Assembly (NCBI GenBank): GCA_041689615.1
Contig: JBDNFW010000056.1
Coordinates: forward strand, 31,787-95,786
Length of the DNA stretch: 64,000 nucleotides
Direction of reading: 5' to 3'
From: UBA7359 sp041689615
Lineage (GTDB): Bacteria; Pseudomonadota; Gammaproteobacteria; Eutrophobiales; Eutrophobiaceae
Shown: one piece after another, positions 26,437 to 35,426 of the stretch
Layout: each line of letters opens with the position of its first letter
How positions within the stretch are numbered: the first letter of the stretch is position 1
The notes under the pieces: model-generated
Database searches by the model: none
Seen by the model: the letters and a program-made list of their open reading frames with translations, nothing else
What the model was told of the DNA's origin: nothing
Made by a program: the position numbers and the translations under genes

Positions 26437-28029
26437 ATGAGCTACGCAGCTGTCCACGACGATCATCACGACCACAAACCAACCGGCATAGGCCGTTGGT
26501 TGTTTTCAACAAATCACAAAGATATTGGAACAATGTATCTAATATTCGCCCTGACAATGTTTTTTGTCGGTGGTGCCATGGCAATGGTAATTCGAGCAGA
26601 GTTATTTCAGCCAGGAATGCAATTTGTTAATCCACAGTTTTTCAACTCCATGACGACAGTTCATGCACTAGTCATGATTTTCGGTGCAGTGATGCCAGCA
26701 GGCGTAGGTCTAGCCAACTGGATGATTCCGCTGATGATTGGTGCGCCGGATATGGCAATGCCTCGTATGAACAACATGAGTTTTTGGTTGCTTCCATTTT
26801 CATTTACTTTGTTGTTGTCTACTTTCTTTATGGAAGGCGGAGCACCAGCGGGTGGTTGGACAATGTATCCGCCATTGGTGTTACAGCTTGGCGATGCTTT
26901 TCCATTTTTGATATTTGCTGTTCACCTTTTGGGCATTTCTTCAATCATGGGTGCGATTAATATTATTGCGACCGTATTTAATATGCGCGCGCCAGGCATG
27001 ACCTTCATGAGATTGCCACTGTTTGTATGGACCTGGATTATTACAGCATTTTTATTAATCGCTGCAATGCCAGTACTCGCTGGTGGCGTAACCATGTTAT
27101 TAACGGATAAATTTTTCGGTACTGCATTCTTCGATGCAGCCGGTGGCGGTGACCCTGTTATGTTCCAGCATATCTTCTGGTTCTTTGGTCATCCTGAAGT
27201 TTATATTTTGGTGTTACCTTCTTTCGGTATTATTTCGCAGATCATCCCAACTTTTGCGCGCAAACCGCTGTTTGGTTATGCGTCAATGGTTTACGCAACA
27301 GCATCGATTGCATTCTTGTCTTTCTTTGTTTGGGCACATCACATGTTTGCTGTAGGCATGCCTTTAGCCGGTGAATTGTTCTTTATGTATGCGACCATGG
27401 CGATTGCGGTACCTACCGGTGTAAAAATCTTTAACTGGATGGCAACGATGTGGAAAGGTTCCATGACATTTGAAACGCCAATGCTGTTTTCTATTGGTGT
27501 CCTGTTCATGTTCTCATTAGGTGGTTTCTCAGGTTTGATGATGGGTATTACCCCTGTTGATTACCAATACCATGATACTTATTTCATCGTGGCACATTTT
27601 CATTACGTAATTGTGCCGGGCATTATCTTCGGCATAATCGGTGGTGTTTATTACTGGTTGCCAAAATGGACCGGCCATATGTATGACGAAACTTTGGGCA
27701 AATGGCATTTCTGGTTGTCCACTATTTCGGCCAACGTATTGTTTTTCCCAATGCACTTTATTGGTCTGGCAGGTATGCCTCGACGTATTCCTGATTACAG
27801 CACGCAGTTTACTGATTGGAACATGATCATCAGTATCGGTGGGTTTGTCTTTGGTCTTAGCCAATTGATGCTAGTTTGGGTCGTTATCAAGTGTATACGT
27901 GGCGGCGAAAAGGCAACGGATCAAGTTTGGGAAGGAGCACATGGTCTGGAATTTACTCTGCCATCACCTCCGCCGTTCCATAGTTTTACAACGCCACCAG
28001 AAGTAACAGATGCGACGGCACATTCATAG
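26437..28029 (+). CDS. coxA: Cytochrome c oxidase subunit I
   Basis: This 530-residue haem-copper oxidase has about twelve spans. It contains the low-spin haem ligand region TTVHALVMIFGAVMPA, the CuB and cross-linked Tyr motif GHPEVYILVLP, WAHHMFAVG, and HDTYFIVAHFHYV with the high-spin haem and CuB ligands. These place it in the mitochondrial-like A1 family. The N-terminus is His-rich (HDDHHDHK). It is the catalytic O2-reducing, proton-pumping subunit and lies 52 bases after coxB. Confidence 0.98.
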   Translation: MSYAAVHDDHHDHKPTGIGRWLFSTNHKDIGTMYLIFALTMFFVGGAMAMVIRAELFQPGMQFVNPQFFNSMTTVHALVMIFGAVMPAGVGLANWMIPLMIGAPDMAMPRMNNMSFWLLPFSFTLLLSTFFMEGGAPAGGWTMYPPLVLQLGDAFPFLIFAVHLLGISSIMGAINIIATVFNMRAPGMTFMRLPLFVWTWIITAFLLIAAMPVLAGGVTMLLTDKFFGTAFFDAAGGGDPVMFQHIFWFFGHPEVYILVLPSFGIISQIIPTFARKPLFGYASMVYATASIAFLSFFVWAHHMFAVGMPLAGELFFMYATMAIAVPTGVKIFNWMATMWKGSMTFETPMLFSIGVLFMFSLGGFSGLMMGITPVDYQYHDTYFIVAHFHYVIVPGIIFGIIGGVYYWLPKWTGHMYDETLGKWHFWLSTISANVLFFPMHFIGLAGMPRRIPDYSTQFTDWNMIISIGGFVFGLSQLMLVWVVIKCIRGGEKATDQVWEGAHGLEFTLPSPPPFHSFTTPPEVTDATAHS

Positions 28030-28055
28030 TAGTTGGCTGAGTAATTACTAAAATT

Positions 28056-28184
28056 ATGAGCGGCAAAGATAAAACGCCTGCAGAAAAGGAGTTAGCAGCA
28101 AAGAACATGCGGGTAGCTATTATTGTAGCTATCATCGCGGCTGGATTTTATGCCGCTATCGTTCTGACGTACATGAAGTCATGA
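28056..28184 (+). CDS. Small single-span protein of the cytochrome oxidase operon
   Basis: A 42-codon ORF running from ATG 28056 to TGA 28182-28184. The charged N-terminus (SGKDKTPAEKELAAKN) is followed by one hydrophobic span (MRVAIIVAIIAAGFYAAIVL). Its stop overlaps the ctaG start by 4 bases (ATGA), strong evidence that it is translated. A short protein at this position, between coxA and ctaG, is common and is sometimes annotated as a cytochrome oxidase small assembly protein. A role in CuB insertion or complex stability is inferred from position only. Confidence 0.75.
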   Translation: MSGKDKTPAEKELAAKNMRVAIIVAIIAAGFYAAIVLTYMKS

Positions 28185-28753
28185 CAGAGAAGAGTGTAAT
28201 CAGTACAGCAAGGAAACTAGGATTGTTTGCTGTTGCCATGTTCGGATTTGGTTTTGCCTTGGTGCCTCTGTACGAAGTGGTTTGTGAAATAACCGGTATC
28301 GGTGGCAGAACAGGTGTTATTTCGCAGTCAGAAGCGGACGCTGATCAAGTGGATACCGATCGTTTAGTGACGGTTGAGTTTGATACAAATGTGGATTCTA
28401 AGCTGCCTTGGAAATTTAAGGCCAAGGAATACAAGATGCGCGTTCATCCTGGTGAAATGTCTGAAGCAGTATTTCTCGTAGAGAATAAATCAGATAAGCC
28501 AGTTGTTGGAAAAGCTGTCCCGAGTGTTGCACCAGAGATAGCATCGGTGTTTTTTAATAAAACTGAGTGTTTCTGTTTTACATCGCAGCTTCTTGAGCCG
28601 GGCGAAAGTAAAGAAATGATCGTACGTTTTGTAGTTGGTTCGGAGTTACCAGAAGATATTTTGGTAATGACATTGTCATATACCTTTTTTCAGGTGTCTG
28701 ATAATGCGGATGTTGCAATATCTGGCACAAAAGCTGTTAAGACGAAAAGTTAG
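28181..28753 (+). CDS. ctaG: Cytochrome c oxidase assembly protein CtaG/Cox11
   Basis: The 190-residue protein has one N-terminal span (LGLFAVAMFGFGFALVPLY) and a periplasmic Ig-like domain. The Cox11 copper-binding motif ECFCF is at about 125-129, preceded by NKT, and PEDILVMTLSYTFF follows. Cox11 delivers copper to the CuB site of subunit I. It overlaps the small upstream protein by 4 bases and precedes coxC. Confidence 0.95.
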   Translation: MTEKSVISTARKLGLFAVAMFGFGFALVPLYEVVCEITGIGGRTGVISQSEADADQVDTDRLVTVEFDTNVDSKLPWKFKAKEYKMRVHPGEMSEAVFLVENKSDKPVVGKAVPSVAPEIASVFFNKTECFCFTSQLLEPGESKEMIVRFVVGSELPEDILVMTLSYTFFQVSDNADVAISGTKAVKTKS

Positions 28754-28791
28754 TTTTAGTAAAATAATAAATATATTTAAGAGGAATAGTT

Positions 28792-29685
28792 ATGTCTGAC
28801 TCTCATGACACATATTTTATCCCGGAACCAAGCCGTTGGCCGATAGTAGGAACTTTGGCGTTATTCACTACCTTTGTTGGTGGCGGCATGATGTTAAATG
28901 GATCGGGTTTTGGTACGTTTATCCTGGGTATGGGTATTGCCGCTGTTATTTATATGTTTTGCGGTTGGTTTTCCGATGTTATCGGAGAAAGCATGGCTGG
29001 AAGCTATAGCAAACAGGTTGATATTAGTTTTCGTTGGGGAATGAGTTGGTTTATCTTTTCTGAGGTGATGTTCTTTGCGGCATTCTTTGGCGCTCTTTTT
29101 TATATAAGGGTTTTATCAGTGCCCTGGTTAGGCGGCGAAGGCGCTGGTTTTGCGACACATATGTTCTTATGGCCGGATTTTGAAGCAGCATGGCCCTTAT
29201 TAACAACGCCAGATATGGCGTTAGCTGGAGCAGAAACAAAGTATCTTGCGATTAAAGATGTCATTCCCGCGTTTGATGTTCCTCTTGTAAATACAATACT
29301 TCTTCTGTCTAGCGGCGTAACGATTACGCTTGCTCATCATGCTTTGAAGAAAGATCATCGTGCACCTTTGTGTTGGTGGTTAGCGGCAACCGTACTTTTA
29401 GGTATTGTTTTCGTTTATTTCCAAGCTGGCGAATATGCGCATGCTTATCATGAATTAGATCTGACAATGAAGTCGGGTGTTTACGGCTCTACCTTCTTTA
29501 TGCTGACTGGTTTTCACGGCTTTCATGTCACCATGGGCGCAACCATGATTTTGATTATTTTGATTAGATCGATGATGGGTCATTTTTCTGCAAAAGATCA
29601 TTTCGCTTTTGAAGGTGTTGCCTGGTATTGGCACTTTGTTGACGTGGTCTGGTTAGGATTATATGTCTTTGTTTACTGGATATAG
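28792..29685 (+). CDS. coxC: Cytochrome c oxidase subunit III
   Basis: This 297-residue seven-span protein has an N-terminal SRWPIVGTLALFTTFVGGG, the glutamate-containing SEVMFFAAFFGALFY and the C-terminal GFHGFHVTMGATM and WYWHFVDVVWLGLYVFVY, all classic CoxC elements. It stabilises subunit I and proton uptake. GAGGAATAG lies upstream of ATG 28792. A strong hairpin with a T-run ends the operon 25 bases after the stop. Confidence 0.97.
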   Translation: MSDSHDTYFIPEPSRWPIVGTLALFTTFVGGGMMLNGSGFGTFILGMGIAAVIYMFCGWFSDVIGESMAGSYSKQVDISFRWGMSWFIFSEVMFFAAFFGALFYIRVLSVPWLGGEGAGFATHMFLWPDFEAAWPLLTTPDMALAGAETKYLAIKDVIPAFDVPLVNTILLLSSGVTITLAHHALKKDHRAPLCWWLAATVLLGIVFVYFQAGEYAHAYHELDLTMKSGVYGSTFFMLTGFHGFHVTMGATMILIILIRSMMGHFSAKDHFAFEGVAWYWHFVDVVWLGLYVFVYWI

Positions 29686-29709
29686 TTAAACAAAGAAACA
29701 GCATAGGGA

Positions 29710-29735
29710 GGCGCTGCAGATGCAGCGCCTTTTTT
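29710..29735 (+). terminator. Rho-independent terminator of the cox operon
   Basis: A perfect 9-bp stem, GGCGCTGCA / TGCAGCGCC, with a 2-base centre is followed by TTTTTT. It lies 25 bases after the coxC stop and is the clearest intrinsic terminator in the window. Confidence 0.9.
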
Positions 29736-29773
29736 ATTTGAGCTACTTAAATAACCTGGGTTTTAAAAGATAA

Positions 29774-29992
29774 TTAGAAACCGGCACTATGTGGTTGAAT
29801 CCAGCCGAACCTGAAGCCAACGAATAAAGAAATAAATAATAGAACAGAGAGCGAAATCCTGAAAGTAAGCGAAGTAACCATGCGTTTTGATTTAGAATCA
29901 TCTTTGACTAGAAAAATGCCTCCAGCTATTAATGAAGCACCTATCGAGAGAAACAAGATTGCGATGTATATTTTAAAAAGTAATGTGGCCAT
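29774..29992 (-). CDS. DUF2909 family twin-transmembrane protein
   Basis: This 72-residue protein has two hydrophobic spans (about 7-29 and 46-64) separated by a short basic loop (KDDSKSKRMVTSLTFR). The size, topology and location between coxC and surf1 on the opposite strand match DUF2909, a small inner-membrane family that often lies there in gammaproteobacteria. Function is unknown; a role in oxidase assembly is only suggested by location. Confidence 0.75.
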   Translation of the reverse strand: MATLLFKIYIAILFLSIGASLIAGGIFLVKDDSKSKRMVTSLTFRISLSVLLFISLFVGFRFGWIQPHSAGF

Positions 29993-30047
29993 TATTTTTA
30001 TCTCGATTGAATTTATTCGAACAGTATAACTAGCAAACGCTACTTTA

Positions 30048-30809
30048 ATGAAACTAATTTTTGGAAACTGGTGTTTTAGTCCGAAGCTTTTAACTAGCTT
30101 CCTTGCTCTGATCTTTATCTATTTATTTGTATCACTTGGTTTTTGGCAGTTGGATCGCGCGGAACAGAAAAGAGCGCTGTATGCTGAATTTGAAAATAGG
30201 CAGTCAGCGGAAGCACTCGATTTTAATCAGAAGAAAAATAATCAACTAGATAAAGAGGCTCTGATCTGGAAACGACTAAAAGTTAGAGGTGAGTTTTTAG
30301 AACAATATCAAATATTATTAGATAATCAAGTAAACGATACTTTTGCTGGTTATTATGTTTATACGCCGTTTAAATTAGATCAAAGTAATGACGTTGTTTT
30401 GGTAAATAGAGGCTGGTTAAAAGCCAATACATCTGAGCGAACGATGCCTCCAGAATTAGTGTTGACTAAAGGAGCGGTGGAGATAAAGGCAGTCGTAAAG
30501 GACGTGCCAAAAACGGGCTTGTTGCTAAAAGAATTGCCGCCGGAGAGAATGACGGAAACGATTTATCGTGTTCAACGAATAAAAATTAAAGAACTAGAAA
30601 AGTTAACAAGCACAAAGTTGTTGCCATACATTATTAGGCTAGAACCAGAGTCTAAACATGGTTACGTCAGAAAATGGCGTTTACCTGGCTCAGGCGAAAA
30701 CGTGCATTATGGTTATGCTTTTCAGTGGTTTGCGTTTGCAACAGTGCTATTAATTATTTATCTGGTTTTAAACATTAAAAAAATTGACGAAACGAGGCTA
30801 GATGTATGA
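30048..30809 (+). CDS. SURF1 family cytochrome oxidase biogenesis protein
   Basis: The 253-residue protein has two spans bracketing a periplasmic domain: an N-terminal span with FVSLGFWQLDRAEQKR (a SURF1 signature) and a C-terminal span after HYGYAFQWFAFATVLLIIYL. VNRGWLKAN and YIIRLEPES also fit the family. SURF1 aids haem a insertion into subunit I. Its stop overlaps the next gene by 4 bases. Confidence 0.93.
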   Translation: MKLIFGNWCFSPKLLTSFLALIFIYLFVSLGFWQLDRAEQKRALYAEFENRQSAEALDFNQKKNNQLDKEALIWKRLKVRGEFLEQYQILLDNQVNDTFAGYYVYTPFKLDQSNDVVLVNRGWLKANTSERTMPPELVLTKGAVEIKAVVKDVPKTGLLLKELPPERMTETIYRVQRIKIKELEKLTSTKLLPYIIRLEPESKHGYVRKWRLPGSGENVHYGYAFQWFAFATVLLIIYLVLNIKKIDETRLDV

Positions 30810-31414
30810 GTGAAGAGGCTAAAAAGAATAACAATAAACTAACAATTATTCTCGTTGTTGTTTTATTTACCAGTCCATTATTTTTGTCGTGGTATGTTTT
30901 TAATTATACCGACTTTCTAGAAATGAGAGGCATGTCTAACAAAGGTGATCTTATTGACCCGCCGAGACCTTTAGATGATCTGGCTTTGATAGATCCCTTA
31001 AATGATGAAAGAGAAGATAGTTTGTATGGTAAATGGACATTGGTATATGTAAGCAGGATTTGCGATAAACCGTGCATGGATAATGTGTATCGCATGCGTC
31101 AAATTCATATTGCTATGGATAAACATTCTCTACGAGTACAAAAGGCATTGTTGTTAACGGAACAATCAGCAATTGAGCTTAAAGAGATGATGGTTGATTT
31201 CAGAGGGCAGCAAGTCATTAATACGGGTGCGATCGAAGTGAATGAATTGTTAAAACAATTTCAATTAGATGAGTTTGATAGTCCTTTAGATGCTGGCCGA
31301 ATATACATAATAGATCCCCTTGGTAATTTAATGATGAGTTATCAGCCTGATGCAAATCCAAGAGATATTTATAAAGATCTGAAAAAATTGTTACGCGGTT
31401 CTCGTATTGGCTGA
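30806..31414 (+). CDS. SCO-like thioredoxin-fold membrane protein of the oxidase cluster
   Basis: The 202-residue protein has a short cytoplasmic Lys/Asn-rich start, one span (LTIILVVVLFTSPLFLSWYV) and a periplasmic domain. WTLVYVSRICDKPCMDNVY near residue 80-100 has a CxxxC motif as in SCO1/SenC copper chaperones. The C-terminal AGRIYIIDPLGNLMMSY strand fits the thioredoxin fold. It differs from typical SCO proteins in lacking an obvious distal His ligand. It overlaps surf1 by 4 bases. Role: probably CuA or disulfide handling; inferred. Confidence 0.7.
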   Translation: MSEEAKKNNNKLTIILVVVLFTSPLFLSWYVFNYTDFLEMRGMSNKGDLIDPPRPLDDLALIDPLNDEREDSLYGKWTLVYVSRICDKPCMDNVYRMRQIHIAMDKHSLRVQKALLLTEQSAIELKEMMVDFRGQQVINTGAIEVNELLKQFQLDEFDSPLDAGRIYIIDPLGNLMMSYQPDANPRDIYKDLKKLLRGSRIG

Positions 31415-31443
31415 TCGAACAACATTAGAAAAGAGTAATACAA

Positions 31444-32430
31444 ATGAATAATATATTATTAAATTTGGCGCGCGTTACAATGATTCTGGCATTAATCGTT
31501 ATTGTCATAGGTGCATATACACGCTTGTCCGATGCTGGCTTAGGTTGTCCCGATTGGCCGGGCTGTTATGGCAAACTGGTTGTGCCGGAACATGTTGAAG
31601 AAGCAAATGAAAATCTTTCTATAAGACCACTAGAACACGCTAAAGCCTGGAAAGAAATGGTGCATCGTTATGCTGCCAGTAGTTTAGGATTTTTAATTAT
31701 AATTATGACTTTATTGGCATGGACAAAATCATCGCTCTCAAACATGCGCGCTTTTACTTCAGCATTATTATCCTTGGTTATTTTTCAAGGTATGTTAGGT
31801 ATGTGGACGGTGACGCTGTTATTAAAGCCCGTCATTGTTATGTCGCATCTTCTTGGCGGCTTAACCATACTTTCTTTGTTGTGTTGGACGGTTTTACGTC
31901 AGCAATCGAAGCAGGGCTTCTTTGTCAGCGCAGGGGAGAGGAAGTTATTGCCCTTAGTGATAAGCGCATTAATCGTATTAATTCTGCAAATCTCATTAGG
32001 TGGCTGGACCAGCTCAAATTATGCTGCGCTAGCTTGTCCGGACTTTCCCACGTGTCAGGGCGTTTGGTGGCCGAACATGGATTTTAATGAGGGCTTTATT
32101 CTATGGCGTGGTTTGGGTATTGATTATGAAGGGGGTGTTTTACATGGTGCTGCCAGAACGGCGATACATATGGCTCATCGAATGGGCGCGGCATTAGCGT
32201 CGACTATCATTTTATTTGTCGCAATTCAGGCAATACGATCTGAAATGAAGCAGCTTAAATTAACCGGAATTATTGCTCTTATCTTATTAATAGCTCAGGT
32301 ATCTCTAGGAATTGCTAATATCAAATTCCACATACCATTATCTATTGCGGTGGCGCACAATGGGGTCGCTGCGTTATTATTGCTATCTTTAGTCACCTTG
32401 TTGCATCATTGTTTGCCAGATAATAAATAA
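31444..32430 (+). CDS. ctaA: Heme A synthase (COX15/CtaA)
   Basis: This 328-residue protein with about eight spans contains GAYTRLSDAGLGCPDWPGCYG, a long COX15 motif, and the repeated second-half equivalent LGGWTSSNYAALACPDFP. The haem-binding His residues are in KEMVHRY, SHLLGG, MAHRMGA and VAHNG. It oxidises haem O to haem A using two haem b groups. It precedes ctaB by 20 bases. Confidence 0.96.
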   Translation: MNNILLNLARVTMILALIVIVIGAYTRLSDAGLGCPDWPGCYGKLVVPEHVEEANENLSIRPLEHAKAWKEMVHRYAASSLGFLIIIMTLLAWTKSSLSNMRAFTSALLSLVIFQGMLGMWTVTLLLKPVIVMSHLLGGLTILSLLCWTVLRQQSKQGFFVSAGERKLLPLVISALIVLILQISLGGWTSSNYAALACPDFPTCQGVWWPNMDFNEGFILWRGLGIDYEGGVLHGAARTAIHMAHRMGAALASTIILFVAIQAIRSEMKQLKLTGIIALILLIAQVSLGIANIKFHIPLSIAVAHNGVAALLLLSLVTLLHHCLPDNK

Positions 32431-32450
32431 GCTACCCAAAAGAAATTATT

Positions 32451-33359
32451 ATGAAAGACGAAATAGTAAGCGAAACATCCAGCCTAGCTTGGCAGTATTA
32501 TCTTGAACTTTGTAAACCGAAAGTTGTGTCGCTTATCGTCTTCACCGCTATTGTCGGTATGTTTTTAGCAACTCCAAGCATGGTGCCTTGGGACATACTG
32601 ATTTATGGAACTATAGGTATTGGCATGGCGGCTTCTTCAGCCGCAGCGATAAACCATATTGTCGATCATCGCATCGATACAATTATGGCGAGGACTAAAA
32701 ATCGTCCATTACCCGAAGGCAAAGTTAGTGTACTAAATGCCATCATCTTTGCCTGGTTTCTTGGCACCATTTCTATGGGAATTTTGGCGTTCTTAGTTAA
32801 TCCACTAACAGCAGCGTTGACCGCCGCTTCACTTATTGGCTATGCTTTTATTTACACGATGTACCTTAAGCGTGCGACACCACAGAATATTGTTATCGGT
32901 GGAGCCGCAGGAGCTGCGCCTCCTGTATTAGGCTGGACAGCCGTTACCGGAACATTAGACCCGAATTCTTTATTATTATTTCTCATTATTTTTGCCTGGA
33001 CGCCGCCACACTTCTGGGCGCTAGCGATTTATCGACGTGAAGATTATGCCAAGGTTGATATGCCGATGTTGCCGGTGACGCATGGTGTTGAATTTACGCG
33101 TTTACATATTCTGCTTTATACCATCTTGATGTTTATTGTGTCTTTGCTGCCGTATTTAGTTGGCATGTCTGGATTGTTTTATCTGATTGGCGCGGTCTTG
33201 CTTGGCGGCGGTTTTCTTTATTACGCTATCCGTATGCAATACGATCATGCCGACCGTCTGGCCATGCAAACTTTTTCATATTCATTAATTTACCTAATGT
33301 TTATGTTCGCGTTCTTGTTAATTGATCATTACATTCCGTTAATCGCAAGTATTATTTAA
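32451..33359 (+). CDS. ctaB: Protoheme IX farnesyltransferase
   Basis: This 302-residue UbiA-family membrane prenyltransferase has about nine spans. The first motif NHIVDHRIDTIMARTKNRPL carries the DxxxD metal-binding residues and the second site lies near YRREDYAKVDMPMLP. It makes haem O from haem B and farnesyl-PP, feeding ctaA. It is the last gene of the oxidase biogenesis block. Confidence 0.96.
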   Translation: MKDEIVSETSSLAWQYYLELCKPKVVSLIVFTAIVGMFLATPSMVPWDILIYGTIGIGMAASSAAAINHIVDHRIDTIMARTKNRPLPEGKVSVLNAIIFAWFLGTISMGILAFLVNPLTAALTAASLIGYAFIYTMYLKRATPQNIVIGGAAGAAPPVLGWTAVTGTLDPNSLLLFLIIFAWTPPHFWALAIYRREDYAKVDMPMLPVTHGVEFTRLHILLYTILMFIVSLLPYLVGMSGLFYLIGAVLLGGGFLYYAIRMQYDHADRLAMQTFSYSLIYLMFMFAFLLIDHYIPLIASII

Positions 33360-33422
33360 GCCTTAAATCACGGAACTGAACCATTTATCTATGGTCTTTA
33401 ATGGTACTTCAGGAGAAATGAC

Positions 33423-33941
33423 ATGCAGCGTAGACAGTTTCTATTTCAAGCCAGCGCAATAACCGGCGCATTTCTAATTTCAGGACCAAGCGTTCTAGCC
33501 CATCCAATCAATAAAACATTAGATTTAAAGCCGTTAGATAAATCTGAAAAGGAATGGAGTAAACTGGTTTCAAAACAAGAATTTCATATCTTGTTTGAAG
33601 AAGGCACCGAGCGACCAAATTCCAGCCCATTAAATAATGTAAAAGAAAAAGGCACATTTATATGCGCTGCCTGTTATTTACCCCTGTTTGAATCCGAAAC
33701 AAAATATGACAGTGGTACCGGTTGGCCGAGTTTTTACCAGCCAATAGAAGGTCGGGTTGCTACCAAGCTGGACTTAAAAATGGTTTGGCCGCGCACAGAA
33801 TATCATTGTGCTCGCTGCGAAGGTCATCAAGGTCATATCTTTGAAGATGGACCCGAACCTACAGGTCTGCGTTACTGTAATAATGGACTTGCTCTAAAGT
33901 TTATTCCTGCCGATAAATCGCTGCCAGAATTAAGAGGTTAA
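33423..33941 (+). CDS. msrB: Exported peptide-methionine (R)-S-oxide reductase
   Basis: The 172-residue protein starts MQRRQFLFQASAITGAFLI, an RRxFL twin-arginine-like signal, with a probable cleavage site near VLAHP. The MsrB domain has zinc CxxC pairs (CAACYLPL and CARCEGHQ), SGTGWPSF, GHIFEDGPEPTGLRYCNNG and the catalytic Cys in RYC. It reduces methionine-R-sulfoxide in exported proteins. It overlaps msrA by one base. Confidence 0.93.
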   Translation: MQRRQFLFQASAITGAFLISGPSVLAHPINKTLDLKPLDKSEKEWSKLVSKQEFHILFEEGTERPNSSPLNNVKEKGTFICAACYLPLFESETKYDSGTGWPSFYQPIEGRVATKLDLKMVWPRTEYHCARCEGHQGHIFEDGPEPTGLRYCNNGLALKFIPADKSLPELRG

Positions 33942-34534
33942 TGATGTTTCGTTTATTACTCGCAGTATTACTGTGCAGCATTCAAATTAATGCGGTTGCT
34001 GAAAATAAAACAGCTGTTTTTGCCGGAGGTTGTTTCTGGTGCATGGAAAAACCTTACGACAAAATTGATGGTGTTATTAGTACCATTTCAGGCTATACCG
34101 GTGGACATACCGAAAACCCGACTTATCAACAAACCTCAACAGGAAAAACCGGTCATTACGAAGCATTACAGGTTGAATACGATGCAGACAAAGTCAATTA
34201 TGAAAAATTGTTAAACGTATTTTGGAAGAACATCGATCCTTTCGATGCACGCGGTCAGTTTTGCGATAAAGGCCCACAATACCGTGCTGCTATTTTTACA
34301 AATGATGAAAAAGAAATAGCCTTGGCAACAGGAAGTAAAAACACATTACAGGAAAAGTTAAACGGCAAGGCAACAATTGTTACGGAAATACTTCCCGCAA
34401 AACAATTTTATGCTGCAGAAGATTACCATCAGGATTACTATAAAAAAAATCCAGTGAAATATAGATATTATCGTTATGGTTGCGGTCGCGATACAAGATT
34501 AGATGAAGTGCAGGAAACTATAAACCCAAAATAA
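33941..34534 (+). CDS. msrA: Exported peptide-methionine (S)-S-oxide reductase
   Basis: The 197-residue protein has a signal peptide (MFRLLLAVLLCSIQINAVA), then FAGGCFWCMEKPYDKIDGV with the catalytic Cys in GCFW. GYTGGHTENPTYQQ, FWKNIDPFDARGQFCDKG and AEDYHQDYY follow, all standard MsrA. Co-location and shared export with msrB suggest a periplasmic methionine-sulfoxide repair pair. Confidence 0.95.
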   Translation: MMFRLLLAVLLCSIQINAVAENKTAVFAGGCFWCMEKPYDKIDGVISTISGYTGGHTENPTYQQTSTGKTGHYEALQVEYDADKVNYEKLLNVFWKNIDPFDARGQFCDKGPQYRAAIFTNDEKEIALATGSKNTLQEKLNGKATIVTEILPAKQFYAAEDYHQDYYKKNPVKYRYYRYGCGRDTRLDEVQETINPK

Positions 34535-34561
34535 ACAGATTTGAATTATAAATAATAGACG

Positions 34562-35212
34562 TTAACGATTATATCGAAGTATCTGACCTTTAAATTCTTG
34601 AGCAAGATAATCAGAGTTTTCCGGTTTAAACTGGCTGTGTGAATAACCGAGGCTTACCATTTTCTTACTAAAGTTGGCGTGTCGCCCTCGTCCTGGATCA
34701 ACAATAATCACCTCGCATTCTTGCTTTGCATGCTGATCAATGAATTTGGATAACAAGCCGGTGTGTTCTTGCTCATATAAAAGGTCGCTGCCAAGAATCA
34801 GATCGAATTTTCCCAGATCACTAAGTTTGTCAGCCCAGCCAGTACGTATAAAAGGAATTGATGTGCCGTCGTTAAGCTTAACGTTCTTAAGAAGGAAAGC
34901 TTCAACTTCAGGATGATAGTCCGTTGCTGTAATATCTGCTTTACGTTGGCTAAGCATCAAACTGGTTAAGGCAATGCCACAACCTATTTCCAGAATACGT
35001 TTGCCCTTGATTTCAAAATCAAACATAAAGTGTGCAAGAACTTCACTGGAAGGCCAGATGATTCCGAACAAAGGCCACTGTGCAGAAGAAATACCCAGTT
35101 TATCGGCAACATTATCAACATCGAGATATTCTTGTTTATCGCGTAAAGTTCGTACATGAATATCGATATTATCAAACTCAAAAGTTTGATATTGAAAGCG
35201 TAACGAAGACAT
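34562..35212 (-). CDS. SAM-dependent methyltransferase, METTL21/Methyltransf_16-like
   Basis: A 216-residue cytoplasmic protein with GKRILEIGCGIALTSLMLSQ as SAM motif I near 68-87. LGSDLLYEQEHTGLL and IIVDPGRGRHANFSK match the post-I and IV motifs of the protein-lysine methyltransferase-like group. WPLFGIIWPSSEVLAHFM before motif I is characteristic of this family. The target is unknown. It is a single gene on the minus strand, convergent with msrA. Confidence 0.75.
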   Translation of the reverse strand: MSSLRFQYQTFEFDNIDIHVRTLRDKQEYLDVDNVADKLGISSAQWPLFGIIWPSSEVLAHFMFDFEIKGKRILEIGCGIALTSLMLSQRKADITATDYHPEVEAFLLKNVKLNDGTSIPFIRTGWADKLSDLGKFDLILGSDLLYEQEHTGLLSKFIDQHAKQECEVIIVDPGRGRHANFSKKMVSLGYSHSQFKPENSDYLAQEFKGQILRYNR

Positions 35213-35426
35213 AACGCTCCTTAAGTGTTCATGATGCGTAGATGTCTAGGTAGAAGCTGAATTGCTACGCGGAAACGCACTTTATACTTAATAAATGCGA
35301 TTTGCGAATATTTGCTTAGTACAAATATTTTTATGATGATTAAATACTTAATATGAAATAATTTAATTCGACATTGTCATATTAGCTTCTTATTATTAAA
35401 TAAAAAAAGATTGAGAAATATCAAAC

